Positions 1-8,443 of a stretch of 64,000 nucleotides of DNA are shown piece by piece. The notes below the pieces were generated by a model. It was not told the DNA's origin. It saw only the letters and a list, made by a program, of their open reading frames with translations, and ran no database searches. This stretch comes from Yersinia vastinensis. Lineage in GTDB: Bacteria; Pseudomonadota; Gammaproteobacteria; Enterobacterales; Enterobacteriaceae. How positions within the stretch are numbered: the first letter of the stretch is position 1; every line of letters starts with the position of its first letter. The DNA lies in contig NZ_CACVAF010000003.1 of the NCBI RefSeq assembly GCF_902726565.1, positions 62,001 to 126,000 of the forward strand, in the 5' to 3' direction. The translations under genes and the position numbers were made by a program.

Positions 1-1
1 T

Positions 2-559
2 ACTCCCAGCGATGGAGAGATCCGTTTCTTCAATCAACGGCTGAATACCTTAGCCCCTTTCCAGCGTATTCGGATGGGCATGAGTATTAAATTTCAGATC
101 CCCGGTATCTTTCCAGAACTGACTGTTGAGCAGCATTTACAACTGTCACTCAGCCATTTACGCCCTGAAGTTCGTTCGCAGGCGGCCAGTGTCGATGAGC
201 TATTAGAGCGCTTTAAGCTCACCACGGAATACCACCAACTTGCAGGTAATTTGTCTCACGGTAAGAAACAGTGGCTGGAAATTGCCATGGCAGTGTCACT
301 TCGCCCCACCCTACTGATGCTTGATGAGCCAGTAGCCGGTTTATCTATCGACGAAACCTATCTCACCGGCGAGCTAATCAAACAGATGCAAAGCGATGGC
401 CTGACACTGATGGTAGTGGAACACGACATGACATTCGTGCGGCAGATTGCCTCACAAGTCACGGTACTCCATGGCGGGCATGTTTTTGCTGATGGCAACG
501 CCACCGAAGTGCTGGCGCGCGAGGATGTGGCGGATATCTATTTGGGGAAAGCAGTATGA
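2..559 (+). CDS. urtD: Urea/amide ABC transporter ATP-binding protein UrtD, 5'-truncated by window edge
   Basis: ATPase subunit of a branched-chain-amino-acid-type (HAAT) importer; UrtD and UrtE together power uptake of urea or short amides. The reading frame is open to the left edge, so the N-terminus and the Walker A motif lie outside the window. Visible are a FQIPGIF segment like that of UrtD/LivG, the signature-like LSHGKKQWLEIA, Walker B LLMLDEP and the H-loop VEHDM. The stop overlaps the urtE start by 4 nt (ATGA), so the two are translationally coupled. The neighbouring amidase and AmiC-AmiR genes favour urea or amides over amino acids as substrate. That assignment comes from context. 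Confidence 0.85.
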   Translation, partial: TPSDGEIRFFNQRLNTLAPFQRIRMGMSIKFQIPGIFPELTVEQHLQLSLSHLRPEVRSQAASVDELLERFKLTTEYHQLAGNLSHGKKQWLEIAMAVSLRPTLLMLDEPVAGLSIDETYLTGELIKQMQSDGLTLMVVEHDMTFVRQIASQVTVLHGGHVFADGNATEVLAREDVADIYLGKAV

Positions 560-1275
560 ATAGCGTGGTTTTACAAATAGAGGGCCTGACAGGCGGCTAC
601 GGCGGCGGGCAAGTGCTCAATGGCGTCACATTACAACTGCATGCGGCGGAGGTTTTGGGGCTGATTGGCCGAAATGGTGTAGGCAAAACCACCCTGATGC
701 GCACCTTAATCGGTGCCGTGCCAGCCAAACAAGGCCGTATTTTGATCGGTGAAATCGACATCACACATGCATCACCGCAGCGCCGTGCTCGCCTCGGGAT
801 TGGCTATGTGCCGCAAGGACGTGAAGTGTTCGCGGGTTTGACCGTAGCCGAGAATCTACAAGTTGGAATGCAGTTTGTACGCGAACACCGCGAGTTCGCC
901 AAAGACTTGCTTGAGCGGGTGTTGGATTACTTCCCGATTTTGCGCCAAAGACTCAAACAAAAAGCCGGCACCATGAGTGGTGGCGAGCAACAACAGCTGG
1001 CTATCGCCAGAGCCTTAGTGGGATCGCCCAAAGTGCTACTGCTGGATGAACCTTCTGAAGGTGTCCAGCCCTCAATCGTCAACATTATCGCCGATACCTT
1101 GGTGCGAATTGCTCGCGAACTGCATGTCGCGGTGATTCTGGTAGAGCAGGATATCGCCATGATTCAACGTGCAGCACAGCGTTGCAGCGTAATGGACAAG
1201 GGCCAAGTGGTAGAGACCCTGACTCAACAACAGCTTTCTGATGATCTTTTAATGCGCCGCCATCTGGCTCTGTAG
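556..1275 (+). CDS. urtE: Urea/amide ABC transporter ATP-binding protein UrtE
   Basis: Second ATPase of the HAAT-type importer, 239 aa, the normal length for UrtE/LivF. Walker A GRNGVGKTT is at about residues 38-46, the Q-loop follows in GYVPQGREVF, the signature is MSGGEQQQLAIARAL, Walker B is VLLLDEPSEGVQP and the switch region is LVEQDI. The EGVQPS after Walker B is characteristic of UrtE. It acts on the cytoplasmic face with UrtD and the permeases that must lie left of the window. It is followed 48 nt later by an acetamidase/formamidase gene, which suggests that imported amides are hydrolysed directly. Confidence 0.88.
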   Translation: MNSVVLQIEGLTGGYGGGQVLNGVTLQLHAAEVLGLIGRNGVGKTTLMRTLIGAVPAKQGRILIGEIDITHASPQRRARLGIGYVPQGREVFAGLTVAENLQVGMQFVREHREFAKDLLERVLDYFPILRQRLKQKAGTMSGGEQQQLAIARALVGSPKVLLLDEPSEGVQPSIVNIIADTLVRIARELHVAVILVEQDIAMIQRAAQRCSVMDKGQVVETLTQQQLSDDLLMRRHLAL

Positions 1276-1323
1276 CCAGACATCGCGACGACGCAGATAC
1301 CCTTACGATATGGAGAATTGCTA

Positions 1324-2313
1324 ATGAAATGGCTGGAAGAATCAATCATGGTCAAACGTGGTGTGGGTGCCGGACGTAAACCAGTAACCCACCATCTGAC
1401 GGAAGAGATGCAAAAAGAGTTCCACTACACCATCGGCCCTTACTCAACCCCGGTGCTGACCATTGAACCCGGAGACCGCGTTATTGTAGACACTCGCGAT
1501 GCGTTCGAAGGAGCTATCAATTCAGAACAAGATATTCCGAGCCAACTGCTAAAAATGCCGTTTCTCAATCCACAGAATGGCCCCATCATGATTAATGGTG
1601 CAGAGAAAGGAGATGTGATTGCGGTTTATATCGAATCCATGCTGCCGCGAGGTGTTAATCCGCACGGTATCTGCGCCATGATCCCCCATTTTGGTGGGCT
1701 GACCGGAACAGACTTGACCGCCATGCTAAATGATCCACTGCCAGAAAAAGTACGCATGATTAAGCTCGATAGCGAAAAAGTCTATTGGAGCGAGCGCCAT
1801 ACTCTGCCTTACAAACCCCATATTGGCACGCTGAGTGTCTCGCCAGAAATTGACTCAATCAATTCACTGACACCGGATAATCATGGCGGGAATATGGATG
1901 TGCCGGATATCGGGCCGGGAAGTATTACCTATCTGCCGGTACGCGCCCCTGGTGGACGCCTGTTTATTGGTGATGCCCACGCCTGCCAAGGGGATGGGGA
2001 AATCTGTGGTACCGCGGTGGAGTTTGCTTCGATAACCACTATCAAGGTGGATTTGATTAAGAACTGGCAGCTCTCTTGGCCACGAATGGAAAACGCAGAA
2101 ACCATCATGAGCATCGGCAGCGCACGCCCATTAGAGGATGCCACCCGCATTGCTTACCGTGACCTGATTTACTGGCTGGTGGCCGATTTTGGCTTCGAGC
2201 AATGGGATGCTTACATGCTACTGAGCCAATGCGGCAAAGTGCGATTGGGTAATATGGTTGACCCGAAATACACCGTCGGCGCCATGCTGAATAAAGAACT
2301 GTTAGCGCAATAA
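1324..2313 (+). CDS. Acetamidase/formamidase family amidase
   Basis: About 329 aa, cytosolic, FmdA_AmdA family: hydrolyses formamide or other short amides to ammonia and the acid. The family motif GDAHACQGDGEICGT sits in the C-terminal half, with PHFGG and NHGGNMD segments in the middle. ATG 1324 is chosen because GGAG (1312-1315) stands 8 nt upstream; an in-frame TTG at 1318 has no such spacing. It follows urtE by 48 nt, so it is probably co-transcribed with the transporter, and a strong terminator-like hairpin comes right after it. Exact amide preference cannot be read from the sequence. Confidence 0.85.
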   Translation: MKWLEESIMVKRGVGAGRKPVTHHLTEEMQKEFHYTIGPYSTPVLTIEPGDRVIVDTRDAFEGAINSEQDIPSQLLKMPFLNPQNGPIMINGAEKGDVIAVYIESMLPRGVNPHGICAMIPHFGGLTGTDLTAMLNDPLPEKVRMIKLDSEKVYWSERHTLPYKPHIGTLSVSPEIDSINSLTPDNHGGNMDVPDIGPGSITYLPVRAPGGRLFIGDAHACQGDGEICGTAVEFASITTIKVDLIKNWQLSWPRMENAETIMSIGSARPLEDATRIAYRDLIYWLVADFGFEQWDAYMLLSQCGKVRLGNMVDPKYTVGAMLNKELLAQ

Positions 2314-2320
2314 TCCTTGC

Positions 2321-2345
2321 CCCCGGTGCAGACCGGGGTATTTTT
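2321..2345 (+). terminator. Rho-independent terminator after the amidase gene
   Basis: Perfect 7-bp stem CCCCGGT / ACCGGGG (2321-2327 and 2332-2338) with a GCAG loop, followed by TATTTTT. It lies between the amidase gene and amiC. Because amiR encodes an ANTAR RNA-binding antiterminator, this site could be conditional rather than absolute; that is inference. Confidence 0.75.
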
Positions 2346-2390
2346 CGCGTTCGCTCAATCGCCATTTCTAACGGGCATAAGCAGGTGCAT

Positions 2391-3557
2391 ATGAGTTCAG
2401 ATACACCCATCAATGTTGGCTTACTGTACTCCTTCAGTGGCGTGACTGCGGCACAAGAACTGTCGCAATGGCGCGGGGCGACACAAGCCATTGCTGAAAT
2501 TAACCAACATGGTGGCGTCAACGGTAGGTTACTGAATGCTATCCATTTTGATCCACAATCTGACGACACTCTGTTTCGTGCACTGGCAGAGCAATTGATT
2601 GTAGAACATGAAGTCAATGTGATTTTTGGTGGCTACACCTCAAGTAGCCGCAAAGCCATGTCACCGATAGTAGAAAAATATCGACGATTGCTGTTCTATT
2701 CACAACTGTATGAAGGTTTTGAGTTTTCGGAGAACATTTTCTATGGGGGGGCTGCCCCCAACCAAAACTGCGTGCAGTTGGCCGACTATCTCACTGGTCA
2801 GTTTGGTGCGCGGGTATATCTCATTGGTTCTCGCTACATTTATCCATACGAATGTAATCGCAATATGCAGGAGCTGATTCTGCAACGCCACGATGGCGCA
2901 GTGATTGGCGAGCGCTATCTTGACCTGAATGCACCTTATGAAGCTTTCCTCCCCATCATTGAGGAGATCGCGAAAAAGCAGCCAGACTTTATTTTCAGTA
3001 CCGTGGTCGGGCAAACCGTGCCCTTTTTATATCAAGCTTATCAAGCTGCAGGCTTAGATCCCGCCCGTATGCCGATTGGCAGCCTGAATACATCAGAAAC
3101 TGAAATTGCCATTATGGGAGCAGAAGTGGCGCAGGGCCATTTCAGTTCAGCGCCCTATTTCCAAAGCATTGCCAGCAAAACGAATCAGTCGGCACTCAAG
3201 CAATTCCACCAACAATTTGGGTCGGAATTCACCACGGATATGAATTGGGAGGCCACTTACAGCCAAGTGCATTTGTTTGCTAAAGCTATGGCTGAATGCG
3301 GCAGTGACCACATTTATCCACTGTCCGCTGCCCTGCGTGGCAGCCAGTTTGATGCGCCACAAGGCCGTATTCGTATCGACCCACTGAATCAGCATACCGG
3401 GTTATATCCACGCATAGGTATGGCCAATGAACGGGGGCAATTTACCATCGTGCAGGAGTCACGCCGTATCGTCGAACCCGACCCTTACATGACGAATCAG
3501 ATACAGGGTGATTGGGTTACCAAACTCACGACAGTGGGGTATCCACATGCGACCTAG
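2391..3557 (+). CDS. amiC: AmiC-type amide-sensing binding protein
   Basis: About 388 aa, periplasmic-binding-protein fold (peripla_BP_5/6, as in UrtA and AmiC) starting directly with NVGLLYSFSGVTA and no signal peptide, so it is cytosolic like Pseudomonas AmiC rather than a transporter binding protein. AmiC binds small amides and releases its partner AmiR when loaded. Start ATG 2391 is preferred; an in-frame GTG lies 6 nt upstream. Its end overlaps the amiR start by 11 nt, the arrangement expected of the AmiC-AmiR pair. In this cluster it most likely reports the presence of the amides carried by the Urt-type transporter. A cytosolic UrtA-like binding protein is the less likely alternative. 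Confidence 0.82.
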   Translation: MSSDTPINVGLLYSFSGVTAAQELSQWRGATQAIAEINQHGGVNGRLLNAIHFDPQSDDTLFRALAEQLIVEHEVNVIFGGYTSSSRKAMSPIVEKYRRLLFYSQLYEGFEFSENIFYGGAAPNQNCVQLADYLTGQFGARVYLIGSRYIYPYECNRNMQELILQRHDGAVIGERYLDLNAPYEAFLPIIEEIAKKQPDFIFSTVVGQTVPFLYQAYQAAGLDPARMPIGSLNTSETEIAIMGAEVAQGHFSSAPYFQSIASKTNQSALKQFHQQFGSEFTTDMNWEATYSQVHLFAKAMAECGSDHIYPLSAALRGSQFDAPQGRIRIDPLNQHTGLYPRIGMANERGQFTIVQESRRIVEPDPYMTNQIQGDWVTKLTTVGYPHAT

Positions 3558-4185
3558 CGATAGCCGAATCAGTGCGACGGCACTGTTACTCAGCCGGGGG
3601 ATCCGCTGCGTAGTGCTACACCCCGATGATGAAGACGGTGAAACCCTCACGAATCATTTACGCCGCATGGGCTTTAAAGTTCAGGCTTTCTGGCCGATCC
3701 CCGAACAACTGCCCGCAGATACTGACCTGATTTTCTATGCATTACAGTCAGATAACCCCGAGCCAGATGTGTCTTGGCTCGACCACCATAAGCATGCCCT
3801 GATAGCCGTGATTGCTTATGAGAACCCGACATTTATTGATCAGGCCCTCAACATGGGGGCCGGTAGCACTATCACCACACCCATTAGAGCCTCCGGTTTG
3901 CTATCAGCCATGGTGCTTGCTTTGCATCATGCCCAACAGCAGCGGCAGATGAGCGCCCAAATTGAGCGGCTGGAAAAAAAAGTCCTGGGTATCCGCCAGG
4001 TCAGTGAAGCCAAAGCCATTCTAATGCGGATGCACAATATTGGCGAAGAGCAGGCCTATGAGATCTTGCGCCACCAGGCGATGGATAAACGCATTACCGT
4101 CGAAGAAATTTCATGTGCATTGATTCAGGCCAATGACATTTTTTCTTGGACAACGCCAACAGTGGCCAATAGCCGGAAAAGCTGA
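3547..4185 (+). CDS. amiR: AmiR-type ANTAR-domain transcription antiterminator
   Basis: 212 aa from ATG 3547, with a GTGGGG-type ribosome site upstream; an in-frame GTG at 3508 is possible but would overlap amiC further. The N-terminal 120 residues are a pseudo-receiver domain without a clear phospho-acceptor Asp. A coiled-coil segment follows (MSAQIERLEKKVLG), then a C-terminal ANTAR RNA-binding domain (SEAKAILMRMHNIGEEQAYEILR). In Pseudomonas, AmiR released from AmiC binds leader RNA and prevents termination ahead of amidase genes. The overlap with amiC supports the same sensor-effector pairing here. Its RNA target is probably upstream of the transporter operon, outside the window. Confidence 0.85.
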   Translation: MRPSDSRISATALLLSRGIRCVVLHPDDEDGETLTNHLRRMGFKVQAFWPIPEQLPADTDLIFYALQSDNPEPDVSWLDHHKHALIAVIAYENPTFIDQALNMGAGSTITTPIRASGLLSAMVLALHHAQQQRQMSAQIERLEKKVLGIRQVSEAKAILMRMHNIGEEQAYEILRHQAMDKRITVEEISCALIQANDIFSWTTPTVANSRKS

Positions 4186-4240
4186 ATTTTGATTGCCCAG
4201 AACGCGTCGAGCATAACATTCATTATTTGTGAGGATAATC

Positions 4241-5974
4241 ATGTCAATAGCCCCCTATCTTGCCGCCGCAGTCCAGTTTGAACCCTTGATGTTTGCCAAA
4301 GAAGCCAATGTGCGTCAGTTATTGACCTTAGTTGAGCAGGCAGCACAAAAAGGAGCGCGCCTGATTACAACACCAGAAATGGCCACAACGGGTTACTGCT
4401 GGTTTGACCGGCAAGAAATCGCGCCTATGGTAGAAACGGTCCCCGGTGACAGTACTGCACGTTTTGCTGAACTGGCGCAACGGTATCAATGTTATATCGT
4501 GTTGGGGATGCCAGAAGTCGACCCGCAAACGGCTCTCTATTACAACAGTGCCGTATTAATCGGGCCACAGGGTGTGATTGGCTGCCATCGTAAAAGTCAT
4601 CCTTATATCTCGGAACCCAAATGGGCTGCTGCTGGTGATGTCGGACATCAGGTTTTTGATACCCCACTGGGGCGTATTGGCATGCTGGTTTGTATGGATA
4701 TTCACTTCCCCGAAACTGCTCGCTTACTGGCGCTGAATGGCGTAGATGTCATTTGTCACATCAGCAACTGGCTGGCCGAGCGTACGCCCGCCCCTTACTG
4801 GATCAGCCGGGCAATGGAAAATGGCTGTTACCTCTTGGAAAGTAACCGCTGGGGGCTAGAGCGAGGTGTCCAATTTAGTGGCGGCAGTTGCATTATTGAA
4901 CCTGATGGCAACATTGCTGCCGTCGTCGATGACGGGAATGGCGTGGCCTATGCCGAGATTGATATCAGTCGTAGCCGACAACGTCAGGTGCTGGGGGAGC
5001 CAGTATTTGGGCAACGCCGACCTGATTATTATCATTCACTCTTGAGCGACAGTTTTTTATGGAATCCCCAAGATTTCTTTGGGCTTTACGGGCAACAACC
5101 ATTACCGCCGGGCAAGCAGAGCCGTGTGACTGTCGCGCAATTCTCCTCCACTGAGCGAGTGGAAGAGAATCTGGCAATCATAACGACCATGACAGAAGAA
5201 GCCGTTCTTCAGCAGGGTAGTGAATTTATCGTGTTCCCTGAATTAGCCCTGACCGGTTATCTCGCGGGTGCGACTCATGCCCAAACACTGGAAAGCCCTG
5301 CCATACAGGCATTAACCCGTCTGGCCATAAAATTACGGGTGTATCTGGTGGTAGGCATGGCTGAGAAACAGCAGGATAAAAACTATCACACTCAAGTTCT
5401 GTTTGGTCCGGAGGGTATCATTGGCCGCTATCGGCAAATACATCTCTCCCAAGCACAACAGCGGTGGGCCAGCGCAGGGGAGCAATGGGGAGTGTTTGAT
5501 ACGGCACTGGGCCGAGTGGGTCTACTGTCCGGTCATGATGCTTTGCTGCCAGAATCAGCACGCATTCTGGCACTGATGGGATGCGATATTATTGCCTGTT
5601 CTGCTGCGCTTCCTATGGGGTTTACTGCGGCACATCAGGGCAGTGCTGTTATGCAAAATTACCCCATTCCTACAGGAGCCGACCCGCTTCATTGGCACCT
5701 ATTCAGAACCCGTGCGGGGGAAAATAATCTGTATCTGGCCTTTGCCAATGCTGTCGATAGCACTCATGAGCTGGGTGGATACAGCGGCATATTCGGGCCA
5801 GAAACCTTCACCTTCCCACGACAAGAGCAGTTGCTATGGCAAGACACACAAACAGTGACGCAAACCATTGATACCCGCTCTCTGATAGGCAGCCCTTATC
5901 CCACGAATGTGGTTCGCCGTAAAGATCTGGTCACCATGCGCCAACCTCATCACTACAAACCACTCCTGAATTAA
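4241..5974 (+). CDS. Tandem nitrilase-superfamily amidohydrolase (two CN_hydrolase domains)
   Basis: 577 aa, twice the usual length for a nitrilase-superfamily enzyme, because two CN_hydrolase domains lie in tandem. The N-terminal domain carries the full Glu-Lys-Cys triad: Glu46 in PEMATTGY, Lys in CHRKSHPY and Cys in LVCMDIHFPE. The C-terminal domain (from about residue 295) keeps the Glu (PELALTGY) but reads YRQIHL where Lys is expected and LLSGHDALLPE where Cys is expected, so it looks catalytically dead. GAGG (4231-4234) precedes ATG 4241. It probably hydrolyses a carbon-nitrogen bond of an amide or nitrile imported by the Urt-type transporter; the substrate is unknown. It is the last gene of the amide cluster. 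Confidence 0.82.
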   Translation: MSIAPYLAAAVQFEPLMFAKEANVRQLLTLVEQAAQKGARLITTPEMATTGYCWFDRQEIAPMVETVPGDSTARFAELAQRYQCYIVLGMPEVDPQTALYYNSAVLIGPQGVIGCHRKSHPYISEPKWAAAGDVGHQVFDTPLGRIGMLVCMDIHFPETARLLALNGVDVICHISNWLAERTPAPYWISRAMENGCYLLESNRWGLERGVQFSGGSCIIEPDGNIAAVVDDGNGVAYAEIDISRSRQRQVLGEPVFGQRRPDYYHSLLSDSFLWNPQDFFGLYGQQPLPPGKQSRVTVAQFSSTERVEENLAIITTMTEEAVLQQGSEFIVFPELALTGYLAGATHAQTLESPAIQALTRLAIKLRVYLVVGMAEKQQDKNYHTQVLFGPEGIIGRYRQIHLSQAQQRWASAGEQWGVFDTALGRVGLLSGHDALLPESARILALMGCDIIACSAALPMGFTAAHQGSAVMQNYPIPTGADPLHWHLFRTRAGENNLYLAFANAVDSTHELGGYSGIFGPETFTFPRQEQLLWQDTQTVTQTIDTRSLIGSPYPTNVVRRKDLVTMRQPHHYKPLLN

Positions 5975-6035
5975 CCTCCATCATCTGATAACTCCCGGCC
6001 AAATAGGGCTGGGGTTATCTATAGCACGGCACTTC

Positions 6036-6049
6036 TGCACATATGTGCA
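6036..6049. promoter_or_regulatory. Palindromic operator copy 1 (TGCACAWWTGTGCA)
   Basis: Perfect 14-bp palindrome TGCACATATGTGCA. It is the most distal of three copies of the same motif upstream of the SorC-type regulator gene. It is probably an operator for that regulator; no other gene start is nearby. Confidence 0.6.
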
Positions 6050-6172
6050 AAACCAACCATATCGCGCAAAATAAAAATGTGATCGAAATCCAAAATCTGT
6101 CCAGAATAAAGTGGGCTGACACAAAAATCCTTTTTCTATTTATTTAATAAAAATCAAATCATTAAAGATTTG

Positions 6173-6186
6173 TGCACATTTGTGCG
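6173..6186. promoter_or_regulatory. Palindromic operator copy 2
   Basis: TGCACATTTGTGCG, 13 of 14 positions matching the palindrome TGCACAWWTGTGCA, centred about 137 bp downstream of copy 1. The surrounding DNA is very AT-rich and likely holds the sor promoter. Confidence 0.6.
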
Positions 6187-6316
6187 ATATCTGAAGTTAA
6201 TTACAACGAGGAGATTAGATGATTATTGCAATATAACGATAGGATTCATTATTTCGTACTTTTGACTTAAAAAATAGAAAGTGATTATATCAAGTCATAG
6301 ATAACTTAGTGATATT

Positions 6317-6330
6317 TGCACAAATGTGCA
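6317..6330. promoter_or_regulatory. Palindromic operator copy 3, overlapping the regulator's translation start region
   Basis: TGCACAAATGTGCA, 14 bp, flanked to give TTGCACAAATGTGCAA (6316-6331). It ends 10 nt before the ATG chosen for the regulator and abuts its ribosome-binding site, so binding here could shut off the regulator's own transcript. A partial further match (TGCACAAATGT) lies inside the coding region at 6379-6389. Confidence 0.6.
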
Positions 6331-6340
6331 AGAGGTTGAA

Positions 6341-7300
6341 ATGGAAAAGAACGATGATCTACGCCTGATGGTGAAAATTGCACAAATGTATTACGAGCAA
6401 AATTTCACACAAGCAGAAATAGCGCGGGCGCTGGGAATTTACCGTACCAGTATCAGCCGAATGCTAAAAAAAGTACGTGAGCAAGGTATTGTCACTATTT
6501 CAATCAACTACAACTACAACGAGAATTTGTTGCTGGAACAACAGTTGAAGTCGCGCTTTAAATTACGCGAAGCAATTGTGGTCTCGTCAGAACAAGACTC
6601 ATCGCCTGAACATCAATTGATATTAATGGCTAAACAATGCGGCGCGCTGCTTAATCGAATTATTGAGAATGGCGATATTCTGGGCTTCTCTTGGGGCAGT
6701 GCTATTGCCGCACTGGTTGAGCAAATGGACACGTCTGCGGTATCGCGTCAACTGACCTGCATCCCCATGGTGGGTGGCCCATCTGGAAAATTAGAAAGCC
6801 GCTTTCATGTCAATACACTGGTCTACAGTGCAGCCATGAAATTAAAAGGTGAGTCGCTGCTGATCGATTTTCCGGCCATTCTGGAAGAGAGCGTCATCCG
6901 TGATGGTATCGTACAATCTCAGCATTATCAGGCCATTGCAGACTATTGGCAGCGGCTGGACATTGCCATTTTCGGTATTGGTTCACCGAATATTTCGGGC
7001 AATTCTACCTGGCGAGCTTTTTACGGCAGTGATGTGATTGACCACTTTAATGACCGACAAGTGGCTGGCGACATCTGCTCACGCTTTTATGATTTGCAGG
7101 GCAATCCGGTTGAAACCTATATCTCGGATAAAACTATTACGATTCAACTAGACAAAATAAAAAAGGCTCGCTATTCCATTGGTATTGCTCACTCCCACGA
7201 AAAAATCAGCGGGATCATTGGGGCCATCAAAGGAAAATATATTAATAGTTTGGTAACAACAAAAGAAACCGCCGAGGAGATACTTAAAATAACGGCATAA
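6341..7300 (+). CDS. sorC: SorC-family sugar-responsive transcriptional regulator
   Basis: 319 aa. An N-terminal helix-turn-helix (about residues 20-50, with YYEQNFTQAEIARALGIYRT) precedes a C-terminal sugar-phosphate-binding SorC domain related to NagB/ribose-5-phosphate isomerase folds (GDILGFSWGSAI, PMVGGPSG, IGIAHSHEKISGIIGAIKG). ATG 6341 has AGAGG (6331-6335) 5 nt upstream; the longer GTG start at 6326 would sit inside operator copy 3. It precedes the PTS operon it presumably controls, the same order as sorC in the Klebsiella sor operon. Three palindromes upstream point to autoregulation and control of the operon. Confidence 0.85.
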   Translation: MEKNDDLRLMVKIAQMYYEQNFTQAEIARALGIYRTSISRMLKKVREQGIVTISINYNYNENLLLEQQLKSRFKLREAIVVSSEQDSSPEHQLILMAKQCGALLNRIIENGDILGFSWGSAIAALVEQMDTSAVSRQLTCIPMVGGPSGKLESRFHVNTLVYSAAMKLKGESLLIDFPAILEESVIRDGIVQSQHYQAIADYWQRLDIAIFGIGSPNISGNSTWRAFYGSDVIDHFNDRQVAGDICSRFYDLQGNPVETYISDKTITIQLDKIKKARYSIGIAHSHEKISGIIGAIKGKYINSLVTTKETAEEILKITA

Positions 7301-7467
7301 ATCCTACGTCAAGATCGATGAATAGATAAAATATGGGAGAAATTATTTTAATAAAAAAACAATTCCCCCCTGATATTAAATGAAAGTTTACATATTCACA
7401 TTTTTCAATGTGTGGCTGAGTATTATCCAAATTTAAATAGACAGGGAATATGGTAACTGGAGGCAAA

Positions 7468-7887
7468 ATGGTTAATGTTATTTTTTGTGCTCACGGTGAT
7501 TTGGCCGTTTCAATGCTGAACTCCGTTAATATGGTGTATGGCGAAACACAAAATATTACCCCGTTATTATTTAACCGGGGTGAGAATGCCGAGAATCTGG
7601 TGGAGAAAATGCAAAATGTCATGGCAAAAAGTAAAAATGACACTTGGCTAATTGCCGTAGATTTACAAGGTGGTAGTCCTTATAACGCCGCAGCACGCTT
7701 GGCGTTCGGTGACAATCATATTCAGGTCATCAGCGGGTTATCACTACCACTGGCACTGGAAATTGCCGATAACCAACAAACCATGACGGTGGATGAACTC
7801 GCGGACCATTTACTCGACATTGGCACACAGTGCGTACAGTCATTCCGTCATCAACCGTGCAGTGAAGAAGAGGCCGACTTTATATGA
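7468..7887 (+). CDS. sorF: PTS sorbose/mannose-family EIIA component
   Basis: 139 aa, PTS mannose-family EIIA. The phosphorylated His is residue 9 in IFCAHGDLAVSM, followed by a conserved VDLQGGSPYNAAAR segment. CTGGAGG (7457-7463) stands 4 nt before ATG 7468; an in-frame ATG at 7450 would swallow that ribosome site, so it is rejected. It overlaps the EIIB gene by 4 nt (ATGA). It transfers phosphate from HPr to EIIB in the cytosol. In Klebsiella a sorbitol-6-phosphate dehydrogenase (sorD) lies between sorC and sorF; here that gene is missing. Confidence 0.87.
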   Translation: MVNVIFCAHGDLAVSMLNSVNMVYGETQNITPLLFNRGENAENLVEKMQNVMAKSKNDTWLIAVDLQGGSPYNAAARLAFGDNHIQVISGLSLPLALEIADNQQTMTVDELADHLLDIGTQCVQSFRHQPCSEEEADFI

Positions 7888-8375
7888 AAATCAATCTGGC
7901 AAGAATTGACGACCGGCTGATTCATGGTCAGGTCACCACAGTATGGGCAAAAGAGGCGAAAGCCGGGCGTATTATTATCTGTAGCGACGAAGTCTATAAC
8001 GATGAAATTCGCAAAACATTATTAAAACAAGCCGCACCGCCGGGAATTAAAGTGAATGTTGTTAATATCGAGAAGGCGGTGGCTGTTTATCACAACCCTA
8101 ATTATGCCAATGACACCGTGTTTTATTTATTTACCAACCCTACTGATGTTTTACGACTGGTAGAGCAAGGCGTAAAAATCAATGTTATTAATATTGGCGG
8201 CATGGCATTTAAACAAGGAAAAACACAATTAACCAAAGCAGTTTCGGTTGATCAGAATGATATTAATGCTTTTTATGCATTAGGTGAACGTGGCGTTCAT
8301 TTAGATTTACGGGTGGTCACTTCCGATCCACAAGTGGATGTGATTAAAAAATTACGCGAGCTGGAATCTAAATAA
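7884..8375 (+). CDS. sorB: PTS sorbose/mannose-family EIIB component
   Basis: 163 aa, normal EIIB(Man-family) length. The phosphorylated His is residue 14 in RIDDRLIHGQV. The protein accepts phosphate from EIIA and passes it to the sugar entering through EIIC/EIID. The start overlaps the EIIA stop by 4 nt. A 133-nt gap with a long hairpin separates it from EIIC, the only sizeable gap in the PTS operon. Confidence 0.88.
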   Translation: MKINLARIDDRLIHGQVTTVWAKEAKAGRIIICSDEVYNDEIRKTLLKQAAPPGIKVNVVNIEKAVAVYHNPNYANDTVFYLFTNPTDVLRLVEQGVKINVINIGGMAFKQGKTQLTKAVSVDQNDINAFYALGERGVHLDLRVVTSDPQVDVIKKLRELESK

Positions 8376-8443
8376 CGATACCTAACTTGATAAATAAATA
8401 ATAACCCAAGCTTTATTAAACATTTAAATCCGATTACTTAATC

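Noticed and set aside
2105-2617. 170-aa open frame on the minus strand
   Set aside because: Antisense to the amidase end, the terminator and amiC; no ribosome site, no recognisable domain, and a composition typical of shadow frames.
7400-7420. CACATT...AATGTG inverted repeat between the SorC gene and EIIA as a fourth operator
   Set aside because: Lacks the TGCACA core of the three clear copies; matches only in the outer CACA/TGTG.
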